Positions 12,735 through 24,403 of a stretch of 64,000 nt of DNA are shown piece after piece. Origin of the DNA: Medicago truncatula (taxonomy: Eukaryota; Streptophyta; Magnoliopsida; Fabales; Fabaceae). Where the stretch lies: positions 37,672,576-37,736,575 of the forward strand of contig NC_053043.1 in assembly GCF_003473485.1 (NCBI RefSeq), in the 5' to 3' direction. The position numbers were made by a program, and so were the translations under genes. The notes below the pieces were generated by a model that was not told the origin of the DNA, searched no databases, and was given only the letters and a program-made list of their open reading frames with translations. Numbering within the stretch: position 1 is the stretch's first letter; each line of letters begins with the position of its first letter.

Positions 12735-13368
12735 CCTACCTGTTACACCTATAGTTCAATCAACCTACTATAGGCTGGCATGTCTCTTTGCTGATAGGGC
12801 TCAAAAAGCGTTTGCAAGGGTAGGTTCCGGAGATTTGTTTAGTGAATATTGCCAAAATGCGATTAAGGATGACATTGTTAAGTCCAACACCCATCATGTC
12901 GAACAGTTTGACCGAGAAAGGTATACCTTCTCAGTCCATGAGACCGTCAACTACAGGGAGGGAAGGCCAATGGGAACTTTCAAGGTGGACCTACGAGCGG
13001 GGTGGTGTGATTGTGGGAAATTTCAAGCTTTACATTTGCCTTGTTCCCATGTCATAGCCGCGTGTTCTTCATTTCGCCATGACTACACAACCCTTATTCC
13101 AGCTGTGTTAAAAAACGAGAGTGTTTACTCCATCTACAACACAGCCTTCAAAGTAGTCCAAGACAAGAGTTATTGACTCCCATATGACGGTCCCGTGCTT
13201 TGCCATAATCCAAACATGCGAAGACTAAAGAAAGGTCGACCCAATAGTACCCGCATAAGGACTGAAATGGACGAGGAGGTGGTAGAGAGGACTCCGACAC
13301 CGAGACAGTGTGGGTTGTGTCGGCATACCGATCATATTAGAAGAAATTGTCCGAGTATAAATAACTAG
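12715..13368 (+). pseudogene. MULE transposase C-terminal fragment (SWIM + CCHC zinc fingers)
   Basis: The plus-strand frame from 12715 encodes a SWIM-type zinc finger, WCDCGKFQALHLPCSHV (C-X-C ... C-X-H), typical of the C-terminus of MuDR/FAR1-like transposases. It is interrupted by TGA at 13174-13176. Reading through in the same frame gives a basic linker and a CCHC knuckle CGLCRHTDHIRRNC before the stop at 13366-13368. The catalytic DDE domain is absent. The 5' end overlaps the opposite-strand PMD fragment by 20 bp, suggesting that an internal deletion joined the two genes. Confidence 0.8.
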
Positions 13369-13507
13369 TAGTTAATAACTTTATGTATTATGTGTTCAAA
13401 TAAATTAATATGTTTTTATTTATCATTATTATTTGTGTTTTAAATAAACAAATGTTGCCCAAAAAAACAAAAAACGAAAGAAAAAAAAATTCAGTCCCGC
13501 CATTTGA

Positions 13508-15851
13508 AATGGCGGTAATGATTTTTTTTTTTAAAAAAAAACAGCCAGCCAATCAGGATTTGACATGTGTCAAAGCGGCGGTTCATTCCCGCCGTTTCAA
13601 ATGGCGGGAATGGGGAAAAAGACAAAAGAAAAAAAAGTAGATCATTTTGGTGAATAATATTCATAGAGGGTTGGACATGAATTTTTTTTTGATAAAGGGG
13701 TCAGAAAAAAAAAATTCCCAGTTCAACTCGGTCTAATCTGATTTTTAAAACTAAAAAAAAAACTATGTTTGGAACACAAACAATTTCGATTTTGCCCCAC
13801 GAATGCGACCAGCTCACAAGAACTACTAGTGTATAATGAGACAACTAGACAAGTGCAACTAGTGAGGAACTTTGTCTGGCTATCCCTATCCTATGATCCC
13901 TATCTTATCACTTGAATTATTCCAATTGTTAATTCCTGTTTTAAGGTTGGTGACAGTATAATACTTACGTAATATTGGTGACATCACTCAACAGCATATT
14001 CCTTTGCATTTATTGGTCGTGTCTTGCACACGACACCTTGGAGCGTCCAAAAGTTAGTTTTAGCAGTTGCCCGTGTCTTCTAGTTAATTTTATTAGTAAA
14101 CAAAAAAAAAATTCAAGAATTTTAGAGTAAACAATTATTCAATTCTTGTCAAAAAATAAATAAATTCATTTCAAATTTTATTTTTTTGAGCTAAAATTAT
14201 TGGGAGCTGAGGATGGATATAAACCAAAACCCTCCAAGAATTTTAAATATAAACATAAATTATTTAAATCAAATTGATATATTTAGTATAAATTTTAAAT
14301 CAAATAAAAATTCAACAATTTTCTTTATATTTGAGACGAAAGGAAGTATTTTAATCTTTGGATATATTTTGATTAAAATATATCTTAGATGTTGTCACTA
14401 TAATCTTTAAATATGTTCATTTTTTATATATTATAAGATTAGAGGAGTCACATATGGCCACATTCAAATATACAATGTTAATCATACAAATAAAGAGATG
14501 TTTTCTTAATAATAAAATAAAATTTATGTATCATTTTTGCGTAAAGATTATGTGTGTGTCTAAACACTATAGTTTTGGCCTTGTAGATACAATATTTGCT
14601 CCAGCGATGATGTTTCACACTTCAAAGATTAATGTGGTCGGTTTTAGTAAATTTTTAATTGTACAAGCTTATGTACTTGGTGTAAACAATTTTAATTACT
14701 TCTTAACAAGTTTTTTTTAATCGGTTATCATCTACATGCAACTGCAAAACTTAATCTTGTAAGTCTAATAGGAGGATAATGAGTGACAAAGCATTCGAAT
14801 TCATGACTTCTAGTTAAACTGAAATAGATCATTTATCATCTCATCCATGTGCTCTTGGATACAAGTTAATTTTTTTTTTTATAATAGTTAATTAATAAAT
14901 TTTTTGACTGTGGATTTAAAATGCCAAATACTTGGATTACTATTTGCTAATTGCAAGTGATAAAGGTGGCATAGCGCAGTCTCATAAGTCTTAACTACTG
15001 ACAAAAATGTCGAATTTATTAGACCGGACGTCATAACCGGGATTCGAACCCCGATTACCCCACTTTATATGTGTGAGTTTATGATGACTTTGCCGTCTCG
15101 TCTATCTACCAAAAAAAAAAAAAAAGGTGGCATAGGCATTATTTCTAACAGAGGAACGTAAAGTACGAAAAGGAATCATAAACAATGGAGGAGTTCAGTC
15201 TTTTCTCTAAACCCAGCATAAGTTTTTTCTCTCTCGTTCACGTCCAACAGCGATGTCTCTCCTTCAACGTGAATCAAAGGTAATACTAAATACATAGGTA
15301 ATTCATTACATTAGTTTTTGTTATGTTTTGACTGGATCTTAGTTACTATTTTTTTAATGCGTCTTTCTTGTTTTTAAATAAATAATAATACCTGTCAAAA
15401 AATAAAATTATTGTGAATCATCACTTGTATTTTTTAAAATTAAACATAAAAATATTTATTGTCAGTAACCCCCATATTTTAATTTTGTCAAGATGTAGAT
15501 AATATTCATTTTCTAAACTTTCTTCATCCGTATCTACATTTGTTAAAGTTCAGAACTATAAGTTTTTATATCTTGTGAACAAAATAACTAAGGTTTTTTT
15601 TTTTTTTTTTTTTTTGTGAGGGGAAGAACTAAGTTTTTATTAAGGAAGTACTATAATTTTTTTTTTTTTAATCTTGTGGTATTCATTTATCTAGTTGATT
15701 CCTAAACTAGCCCTAATTATTTGGAAATTTTGTCTCTACTTTAGGCAACAATTTTTTATGTTGGTTGTTGGTGAATACCATTTTCAACCAAAAAAACTGA
15801 GTCTCTCCTTCTCTCTACCCCTTTACACCAAGGTTACAAAACTTCATAATA
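13508..15851. other. Upstream region of WRKY-C; no gene
   Basis: Contains the tail of the MULE palindromes (to about 13615), AT-rich sequence, and a SINE-like block at 14950-15112. One TTGACT W-box-like site lies at 15328-15333, within about 520 bp of the WRKY-C start; such a site is expected by chance in this length. Long T runs occur at 15594-15615 and 15658-15669. No supported coding sequence. Confidence 0.5.
14950..15112 (-). repeat. SINE-like repeat with B-box
   Basis: The minus strand carries GGGGTTCGAATCCCGG (about 15053-15038), an RNA polymerase III B-box-like motif, preceded by a GTAGATAGACGAGACGGCAA head. There is no tRNA fold. It is called a SINE-like remnant. Confidence 0.5.
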
Positions 15852-18800
15852 ATGGAGAATCAAGATCCTTCAAATTGTAGAAAGGAAATGGAACAAGAGC
15901 TAATTAGAGGGCGTGACACAGCAAAGCAATTACTTGAAGTAATTAATGTTCATAGAGTGAATATTCATGGAGATTTAGAAGGGTTAATAATACCCTTTGC
16001 TCAAGATCTTGCTAAGAAGGTACTTAGATCATTCACAAATACTATTTTTCTTTTGAACACTAATGATGATGTGTTTAGTGATGAGGAGGTTTTGCCTGTT
16101 ACTATCATAGATTTGTCACCAGCAAATTGCCCAAAAGATGAAGATACAGATAAAGCTTGCAAGAGTTTTAAAACTCAAAGAGGGTGCTACAAAAGAAAGT
16201 AAGATTTACAAGTCATATGTGCATGCCTTCGTAGAAAGTCATGTTTTATAATTATTAATTTTGTTATCATATTAAATAGTATATAACACATATTATGAAA
16301 TATAAAGATGCAAATTTTAGTAATAGAGAAGAACCATGAAAGTTTAAATTAATTTATGCAATGTCCATGTCAACTGAGCTAAGTTCACGAGAACATATAA
16401 AATGGTTTGCATAGGAGTATAAAGATACTTCAAACCTAATACAAAAATAAAAAAGACCACACCTTTGTACCCAAAAAGACACTTATCACACCTCAAAAAT
16501 ATGAGCCAGAGCTAGGACTACCCTTACCAAATGAACATATGTACAACCGAATTGTGTTATTTGAACATCTAAAAAATCAACAATTATTTGATAACATAAA
16601 AATACATCATTTATCATTATTGTTGTGATTATGAAGAGAAACAACCGATTAAAAAATGTTGGAGACCGAAAATGTTGTCAACATAACATTTCTCCTCTAA
16701 ATATGTGTAACGTGTTTCTCCTTTCCAAATTCAACAATAATATTTAGATCATCAAATTTCTCAAACATTCATTCAACACCTCGTTTTATTTCTTTGTCTC
16801 TCATCATGTCACATCATGAATCTATCATATATCACTTAACTCTTTTTTATCTCTTTCTCTCTTAAAATGTATATAGGCCTATTAGGGGTGTCCACCAAAC
16901 TTTATTCTTCCAAAATATCATGTCACTTTAGTAAACGACTATGCTAAACATAGTTGATTTTAATTGTAAGAAAAAGAGAAATTATTATTTTCTTTATCAA
17001 TGGTATGTCAAAGAGAAATTACAAGCATATTTTAATATTTAAAATTGAGGAAGGAAATTATTTCATTTTGAACTCTGTCCCTTGAGGTTACATTATCATG
17101 TTATTCTAACGGCCTAAAAGGACTCTACAAGAGAGTTTGAATAGAGTCATATGAGACTTGTAAATAAATCGCATTATTGTCAACTTTCTATGAAGAATTT
17201 TCCATTGATTCGAGAAAAATCACTTTTTACTATTAAATAGATTGACACAATTTGAATTAACATTATGTCAAATTAAGAAAAGAAAGATAAACTATTGTTC
17301 AATCAATCTTTAATCAATTTGACAGTCTCAAAAACTAATCAATGAAAAAACTTTATTTTTTTAATGGCAAAAAGATCTACATATAAAGAAGAGATACACA
17401 TATAAAAAAGCAACACTAGATAAGAACCTCCATGGGAGAACCACCAATGAACAAAACACCTAAAGGACGAAACTTACGGAGATGGTGAGCCGAGCCTAAT
17501 TCACCAAAGAAAAGCATCACAGAAAACCGGGAATGAGTCCAAGCCCCGCTCAAAAGCATCCAATCATGCCAGCTACACAACGAGACTATCTGACACCTAC
17601 ATAAATTTGGGTCTACCACCCACTCATAATGAGAGTAGGGATAACTAGGGTGCTCGAGAGAACTTGTGCCAAGAGGTGAAATGGATTTTGTCAACCAGTT
17701 TATTAACGTCTACTATCTAACCTGAAAAAACGAGATCATTGCAAGCCTTCGGGATGGACCACACAACCATATATCAGACCAACAAAAAAATCTCGCCTAA
17801 TCTTTTCTCTACCGGCTAAAACCCGATAACCCTCAGTTGAACATACCAGATCCCGTTGAAGAACCACCAACCGACATAACCACATAAAGACTTTATACCA
17901 CACCATAAAAGAAACAACACAAGTGGCAAAAATATGACTAACAAACTCAATGACCTCACCATATAAAGCACATGATGTACCAGCTAGGTCAACAATCACT
18001 CTTCGCCTAAAAATATTTTGGGGAGTATGAACCCAGTCTTGGAAAGTTGTCAAGAAAATCCTGAACCTTAAAAGGCCTCCACCCCTTCTAGACCCTACAG
18101 AGAACGTGGACCTTTACAACCGAGGGGTTTCCTCTCACAAAGCCACCCAAGAGAGTGATTTATATGCATAGTTCATTGAGAACATCCCCTCTAGATTAAG
18201 ACTCTATGACCAAGAATTTTCCTCCTCCAAGAGCGGACACCCCTCCAACACTGCCAATACTTGTGCCACTAAATCATGTTTCCAAAAAACAAGCCTCGCA
18301 TCCACCTCAAATCCCACGCCCACTCATCTTCTTCACACGAACCCATGTTTTCCACCAAGAAAGTTTGTTGGGTTGAAAGATGATAGTGTCTAGAAAACAT
18401 CGTCCTAAAGGAGGTTTGGGCCACCTAAACACTTCCCTAAAGGATGTAGTGATACCAACCACACCCTATATGAACCAATTTGAGGTGGAATTCACATTCT
18501 CACTAAGTAACGAAACCTCCTTCCACCTGGGGGAGGCATATCTTAGAGTACCTCCTCTCCCACCCTAGTGGAAAGCACCTAACTAGAATCGTAACTCACA
18601 CAAAGGATATCCCTCCAATGGCATGTTCCACCTATGAAGAGTCTCAAATGCCATTTCCTAGAAGATTCAGGTTGATTTGATGCAAGTAAATCACTCCTAG
18701 ATCTCCCGTAGACTTAGGCATGCAAACATCCAACCACCAGACCCGAGGGATTTTGTTCGCCCTATTAGGCTGTCCCTATAGGAAACATCTTTGGAGCCTA

Positions 18801-21800
18801 ACAATTTATCATGAAATTCAAAACAATGTCAATCGAAACTAAATTACAAAAATCAAAAGAAATAAGGGTAAAAAGATGACAATGTAATTTATATTGGTTC
18901 AATCACCCATATCCTCTCTAGTGACTTACATCCAACCATAATGAAAAAAAAAAAGAGAGATTTTCTTTCACTAAAATTGAATTTGAATATACAAAATCCT
19001 TATAGAGGAGGAAATATTTCAAGAATACCTTCTTCGATAAAAATTCAATTAATAATCTAAGGATTTGTCGCAATAAAAGAGAAAAGATTCATCACTTTTC
19101 TCTCAAGAACACATTTAGAAAGGATCCCTCACTTTTTTTCTCTCGATAACGCACTAATAAGAAAATTGGAGTGGGAGAAATTTTTTGATCTTGATGATTT
19201 TTAGAATGTGAATGAATTAAAATCCCTAAATGAATGTTATTTATATGATATAGGTTTTATGTAAAAACACAGAAAATATGACAGAGGGTTCGCATGAACT
19301 AATTCTTACTTAAGCATGAATAGATTCATCTAGTTTCAATAAATCTGAGAAGTAATTTCCTTCCACAGCATGAATTGGTTCATGTTTTTTAGATTTATGC
19401 ATGAACAAATTCATTTATTTTATATGAATCGATTCAAAGAAGAGTTGTTTTTTGAGTAGATCATGAATCGATTCATGGTTTTCGTAGCTTGAATTAATTA
19501 TTAGATCACACATAAACTGGTTCAATGTTTTTCATTAATCGACTCTCCAACACTTTAAAATGCAACAAAAACATTTTCAAAATATGCTTAGGATTCTAAG
19601 TGCAACCCTAATATACATTTATCCTTATGGATGATTTTAACCAATTTTAACGGGCATTCAAACTTTTGTGAATCTTGAGAAAATTATATGTATGAACAAA
19701 CCACTAAAGCTATACAATTAAACATTCTAATGCATATGTTTGAAAATCATCAAAACAACATTTAAAGAACACATCCTAAGGAACCTATGAAATCACATAT
19801 TAATCTGTTACCACAAGCCTAACAACTCGTGAACAAAATTTCAAGACTTGAAAAAATATAGAGTAAGAAAATGGTAAAGAGTATAATAGAAAAAAAAATT
19901 AATACTTAATTGATATTGTAAAATGACATATAAAATATGATACATATTTTTTTTTTTAAAAATGACTTATATTAGTGAGATAAATAGATTAATAAATAGT
20001 CTTTACCTCTATCAATATCATAATTAGAGCATCATCAATCAGTGATGATCTAATGAAGTTGGAGGTGAGTGTCATAGGAAGAAATGTCTAATAAAATGGA
20101 TATATACAATTGCATAAAATGCATACTTTTGAGGGTAAAAAAAGACATGTCTTATAAAGTGGAAAAAATTATAAAATCTTGTACTTATTTTGCTATTCGT
20201 AGCACCCAAGCTACCTTACATTGAACTCTACCGACATATGTTTTATCAAAACTCATCTCCCAAAAACATCAAGATGAAGATAATTTAGTATATGAAAAGA
20301 TAATAAGAGAGGATAAAGAAGTGATACAATTTGCTTCTAGGCATAAGGAGTTGGTAATCCGGGTTAAGGAGGGATAACACTATAAAACCACAAAAGAATT
20401 AGCCCAAATTGTAAGTGAGAAATTTTGTTTTGAATGCACACACATAAACACTTGCTTGTTTGGCAAGCTATTTATACAAACATTGGCTACACATTTAGTT
20501 TGTTACAAAAACAGTTACAAAACAGCTAAGTATCCTAACTGAATTAATTAATTCAATAATCCTCCGTAATTCAGATTAGGTCGACCCAAAACACTAGGTT
20601 CATCTCTTTCTTTAATTCCTTACTTAGAATGTCTACCACTTGATTTTCACTTTTGGAGTGCTCCAACCCTAGTCTTCCTTTACTATCTTTCTCTTTCAAG
20701 TAGTGGAAATGTGTGTGTATATCTAACAACTTTTGTTGAATTCTTATTCTCTAAGTGTTTCAGCTCTACAACAAGGGTTGGAACTTAGGACAATTGCTCT
20801 TTAAGCACTTTAAAATTGTTCGCTTTGTTGAAAATAACGAATTTGAGGTGCATAAAGAGCAATTGTTGGAACTTAGAACCACTTCCTCCAAATTTTGCTT
20901 CACTTATTATTGGATCCATCCATATTGATTTGGGATTCATCAATACTATTCACACCCCCATCCTGACATGATTACACTGATAGTCATATAACTTCTGATC
21001 CACTACCCCAACCCACATTCATGCGGACAACAATTAGTTTTGAGAAGCATATTAAGATAAATTTGGGATAAAGGTTGATTAATTGAAATTTATAGAACCA
21101 AAAAACATGATTATAATGTGTATATCACTTTATATAGGGATCCTAATTAAGCTAACTAATTATAACCAAATTTAAACTAATCATAACTAATTTATAACTA
21201 TTTTAAATAATATTTTAACTAATTATAACAAATCTCAAACTATCTCTAACAATTAGCGGTATAGCCTAACATGTAAGAAAGGAAACAAAATGTTTAGGTT
21301 AGGACTAATGAAAGTTTACAATTTTTTTTACCAACGTACTATCTGATCACAATTGTGGAGGGTAATTCATCGAAGTAAAAACCTAAGAGGAACTCATTTA
21401 AAAGTTGACTTCTCCCAACTTGATGTTTTTTCAAGTACATTGTTAAGAGATTAGACCTCTGATCAAATTGTTAAAAATCAATGTATCACTATTTATGTCA
21501 CATCATCTTGTTGGTATGATTACTATATTTAGCTGGAGTGAACATGTGTAAACTTCTCTATTTTTCCTTTTTTTTTTGCAAGTAATTACTGTTCTAGTTA
21601 AATTAAACTATATCCCTTTGATTTTGATTTCCTTTTTGTTTCTAACTTACAATAGTCCTAATTTCCTTTTATAGTTGCTACAGTGCCAACTGAATGATAT
21701 CAAAACTTTTTAGTCTATTAATTTCATTATGTTCCAATTAGCAAACTGACTAGGTTTAGTAAATAGATTTATCATAATCATAAAATCATTGGATTATAGG

Positions 21801-22734
21801 GATGCTAAAACAGGTCCTACCTGCCGGACCAGTTCGTTTAGCCCACCATTTTTGGCAGGTTGAGTCGAAGTATTGGACTCGGCCACCTAACTTGACTCAG
21901 CCCGCCTCTTCCCATTTTTGGACGGGCTTAAACGGGGCATGCCTAAACGGAATGGGTCGGTTCACTTTGTCATCCCTATTGGATTATAACTGTGATGTCA
22001 TGTTATTGATTTCATAAAAACATTTATTAAACTCAGCAGATTATGAGTTAGTTGTACAAAGAAATATGATATTTACTGGTAGAGTATTTCACTTTGATAA
22101 GATCAAAAGCACTTACTTGGGAGAAGGATAGCTCAATTTTGATTGAAGATGGTTATGAATGGAGAAAGTATGGACAAAAGAAGATAATCAATGCAAAATA
22201 CCTCAGGTATATATATTCAATTTCAACTTATAATAACTTACTCAAAATCTCTCTTTTTTTTCCTTCTTCTATGACACTATTTATTCTTGATGAATGATCA
22301 TAATTCAATGTGATTCATATTATAGGAGCTACTACAGATGCAGTTACAAAAGTGATGAAGAATGTGAAGCTATGAAACATGTGCAGAGAATTCAAGAGGA
22401 CCCTCCATTATACAGAACCATATATTATGGCCATCATAGTTGCAAAATCTCTTTATCAAATTCTGAGATCACATTATTGGAACCTAATAATACTTCATCT
22501 ATGTTTCTTAGCTTCAATGACAACCTCCAAATCAAAGAACAATATCCTGCATTTTCATCACCACTTTCTGTACCAACAAAACAAGAGCCTATAGATGCTA
22601 TTAATCCCTATCATAACCAATTAACATCATCAGACTACCCTTTCTCATGTGACTATAAACTTGAATTTGATAATTTCAGGCATGCTACTATGCTATCATC
22701 CACCAAATCTGTTCCATTTCATGATGGTTTTTAG
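15852..22734 (+). CDS. WRKY-C: group III WRKY transcription factor, three exons with a 5.9-kb first intron
   Basis: Nuclear W-box-binding regulator. Exons 15852-16198, 22102-22206 and 22326-22734 join in frame to 286 residues. Exon 1 gives an N-terminal helix-like region (EMEQELIRGRDTAKQLLEV, residues 12-30) and ends RGCYKRK, a signature of group III proteins just before the WRKY domain. The donor AA|GTAAG and acceptor AAG|ATC restore the Lys codon. Exon 2 encodes [29 protein letters not shown] sequence with Glu for the first Asp. Exon 3 encodes SYYRC and C-X7-C-X23-H-X-C, then an acidic Ser/Asn-rich tail ending HDGF. The first intron (16199-22101) is very long because of inserted elements. 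The pairing of exon 1 with the distant exons rests on phase, strand and family architecture. An alternative is that they belong to separate broken copies. Confidence 0.82.
17410..18800 (-). pseudogene. Degenerate LINE remnant (ORF2 3' part) in WRKY-C intron 1
   Basis: Minus-strand translation across frames gives segments typical of the C-terminal third of plant L1-type ORF2. A MPKSTGDLGVIYLHQINLNL block (near 18700-18640) resembles the 'PK..GGLG......N.ALL.KW' region. The segment at 18020-17740 (FRRRVIVDLAGTSCALYGE..EFVSHIFATC...VWYKV) resembles the zf-RVT domain. A C-terminal tail ends near 17416. It has many stops and frameshifts and runs antisense to the host gene. Confidence 0.7.
18801..21787. 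repeat. Intronic repeat-derived sequence with TGAATCGATTCATG-type motifs
   Basis: Within 19290-19560 the phrase 'catgaa(t/c)..attcatg' recurs at least five times, including the near-perfect palindrome ATGAATCGATTCATG near 19464. This motif style is familiar from legume LTR elements, but no LTR ends were resolved. From 20400 to 20900 the sequence also looks LTR-derived. No gene is supported; all lies within WRKY-C intron 1. Confidence 0.4.
21798..21977. mobile_element. 180-bp MITE flanked by a 10-bp direct repeat
   Basis: The GC-richer block begins AGGGATG and ends CATCCCT, a perfect 7-bp inverted end, and is flanked by the direct repeat ATTGGATTAT at 21788-21797 and 21978-21987. The interior contains 'gcccacc', 'cccgcc' and 'gggcttaaacggggc' phrases common in plant dispersed repeats. 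It lies 125 bp upstream of WRKY-C exon 2. The 9-10 bp duplication suggests a Mutator-like origin; hAT cannot be excluded. Confidence 0.75.
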
Positions 22735-23218
22735 TGACCTAAATTAGGTAAGTCTTGTATGGTGATTTAAGGAATATGTCAGTTGTTAAGAAATATGCAA
22801 TTTATTCTCTAAAATTGTCTTTCAATTGCATTTGAATTTTGAATTTGATTATGTAAAAAGTTAATAATGCCTTGTAATTTAAAGATAAATTGTTATGTTT
22901 CATAAAAAAAATATTATTATGGCGTTTGTGTTGGTCTCTGAAATTCAGGAGTATTATTTGCTATCAAAAGGAAAATCTTCCGCTGATTTTTGACCAAAGT
23001 TAGGGATTAGGTGTAGTGATAGTTTCTCTTCTTTTGGCATGTTTCAAGTTTGTAACCAAAGAAATAAGAAAATTTATAGGCAGTATTAGGTCTAAAATTT
23101 TATATAGCTCTGAGTTGATATATATTTACTTCTAATAACTTATATCTACGTAAAATTGAACTCAACATAATATACTACCTCCCGTGAACATTGCTATGTT
23201 GTACTTTGCAATTTGCAG
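22735..23218. other. 3' flank of WRKY-C, no gene
   Basis: AT-rich sequence expected to hold the WRKY-C 3' untranslated region. No domain or element ends were recognised. Confidence 0.5.
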
Positions 23219-23470
23219 GGTTGTGACAGAAGCTGTTTGTGATTACCAATGGTTTGCTCAACTCAAGCTTTATCCTATATCATGGAGACACGCCTCTACC
23301 TCCTCCTATTTTATCGAAGTGTAATGTGGATTGCGCTCTTTTAACTAACAAAGGCTGTTTTGGTCTTTGGAGACGGTATTGTTTTCGTGATAACTTGGGT
23401 TACGGTGCATTTTTCTCTTGTATTTTTCTCTTGTTTGTCATGTGATTGAATGCGGGGTTAGTTGGAGAGT
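23219..23470 (+). pseudogene. LINE RNase H (RVT_3-like) fragment
   Basis: The plus strand encodes a stretch with LSKCNVDCALLTNKGCFGLW followed by FRDNLGYGAFF, closely resembling the start of the plant LINE-type RNase H domain (KCNVDA......G.G...RD..G). It is short, frameshifted relative to the consensus (GLWRRYC where GVGM.I is expected) and has no flanking reverse transcriptase. Confidence 0.6.
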
Positions 23471-23932
23471 TTGGAAGTGTCTAATCATCTTAGCCAAAAA
23501 CCTTAAGATGTTAAGTATACGAGTCATCTAATTTGTATATATTCAACATTTTACACATTCATAAATGATTAATCATTCACACTTGAAACCAATAAAAATA
23601 TTGCTCTTCAAATTAGTCATTCCGATAGTTGTAGACATGAGCTTTGAATTAAGTAATTTTTGAAAGTGACCAATCGGTTGTTAATGTTGTGCTTAATGGT
23701 TGAATGAGTGAGGTTTGCCTAAAAAAAAAAAAATACTATCTATGGTTCTGAGGCGAAAGGGCCTTCGGTGATCTAAAGTTCAGGTGAGAGGTAAATAAAG
23801 TCCAATCAAAAATTATTTCACTCAAGAATCGAATTCGATTCTCCCAAATAATTGTCCTTTGACTGCTTAAGTTCAATTACTTAGGTGTATATCTGAGTTT
23901 ATTATATATAAGAATGAAAAATACTTGGATGA

Positions 23933-24065
23933 CATTAAGTTTTGGTGACATTAGTGTACTTTGAGGAAGGAGAATGATGAAAATAAATTATTTTTGGTGA
24001 GAAAAAAATGATTGGTTAGCAGAAATAAAGTTACCATTATCACCAAAGCTCAGTGTCACCCAAAT
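23933..24065. mobile_element. Small MITE, family shared with 62690-62796
   Basis: The left end, ACTTGGATGACATTAAGTTT, and the right end, reverse-complemented ATTTGGGTGACACTGAGCTT, form ~28-bp imperfect inverted repeats. A second, shorter copy with the same ends lies at 62690-62796. Non-coding. It sits about 340 bp upstream of GGH-1. Confidence 0.7.
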
Positions 24066-24123
24066 AAAATATGCATTGTCATTTATACCCTTACTTTATA
24101 TTCAAAAGAAATGCATACCGTGT

Positions 24124-24190
24124 ACTCCCTCCGATCATATTTATAATAGACATTTGATTCGACAAAAAATAACATATATGATCTAAACTT
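24124..24190 (+). repeat. Stowaway-like MITE end (CTCCCTCCG)
   Basis: CTCCCTCCG preceded by TA at 24122-24123 is the typical left end of a plant Stowaway MITE. A matching right end was not found before the GGH-1 start, so it is truncated or diverged. Confidence 0.4.
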
Positions 24191-24403
24191 TAAACTAAAT
24201 ACATCAAATTTTGTTTACCTAAATATCTCTTATAAAAATGACAATAGGGAATACAAAATGATCATTAACTCAACTCAAAAGAAGGAAAAAATTTAAGTGA
24301 AACCTACGGTTCCTAAAAGGATCATTGACTCAAAATTACATCGGACTAATTTTTATTTCATCGGCGTTGATCCTCTTTTCCATTTCTTCACTTCTCCAAC
24401 ATC

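Larger units (their letters stand above)
11651..13507. mobile_element. Degenerate Mutator-like element (MULE)
   Basis: Long inverted repeats frame the block: 11651-11729 on the left and 13412-13507 on the right share TCAAATGGCGGGACTGA, then a poly-T stretch, then TTGGGCAACAT and an AAATAATAATAAATAAAAAC-like run. Between them lie two relic genes in divergent orientation: a plant-mobile-domain-like fragment on the minus strand and the C-terminal part of a MULE transposase on the plus strand. Further 'AAATGGCGG' palindromic motifs continue to about 13615, so the true right end may lie further out. No target duplication was identified. Confidence 0.75.

Noticed and set aside
14454-14720. 88-residue plus-strand frame
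   Set aside because: Hydrophobic AT-driven composition, no homology pattern, no promoter or splice context.
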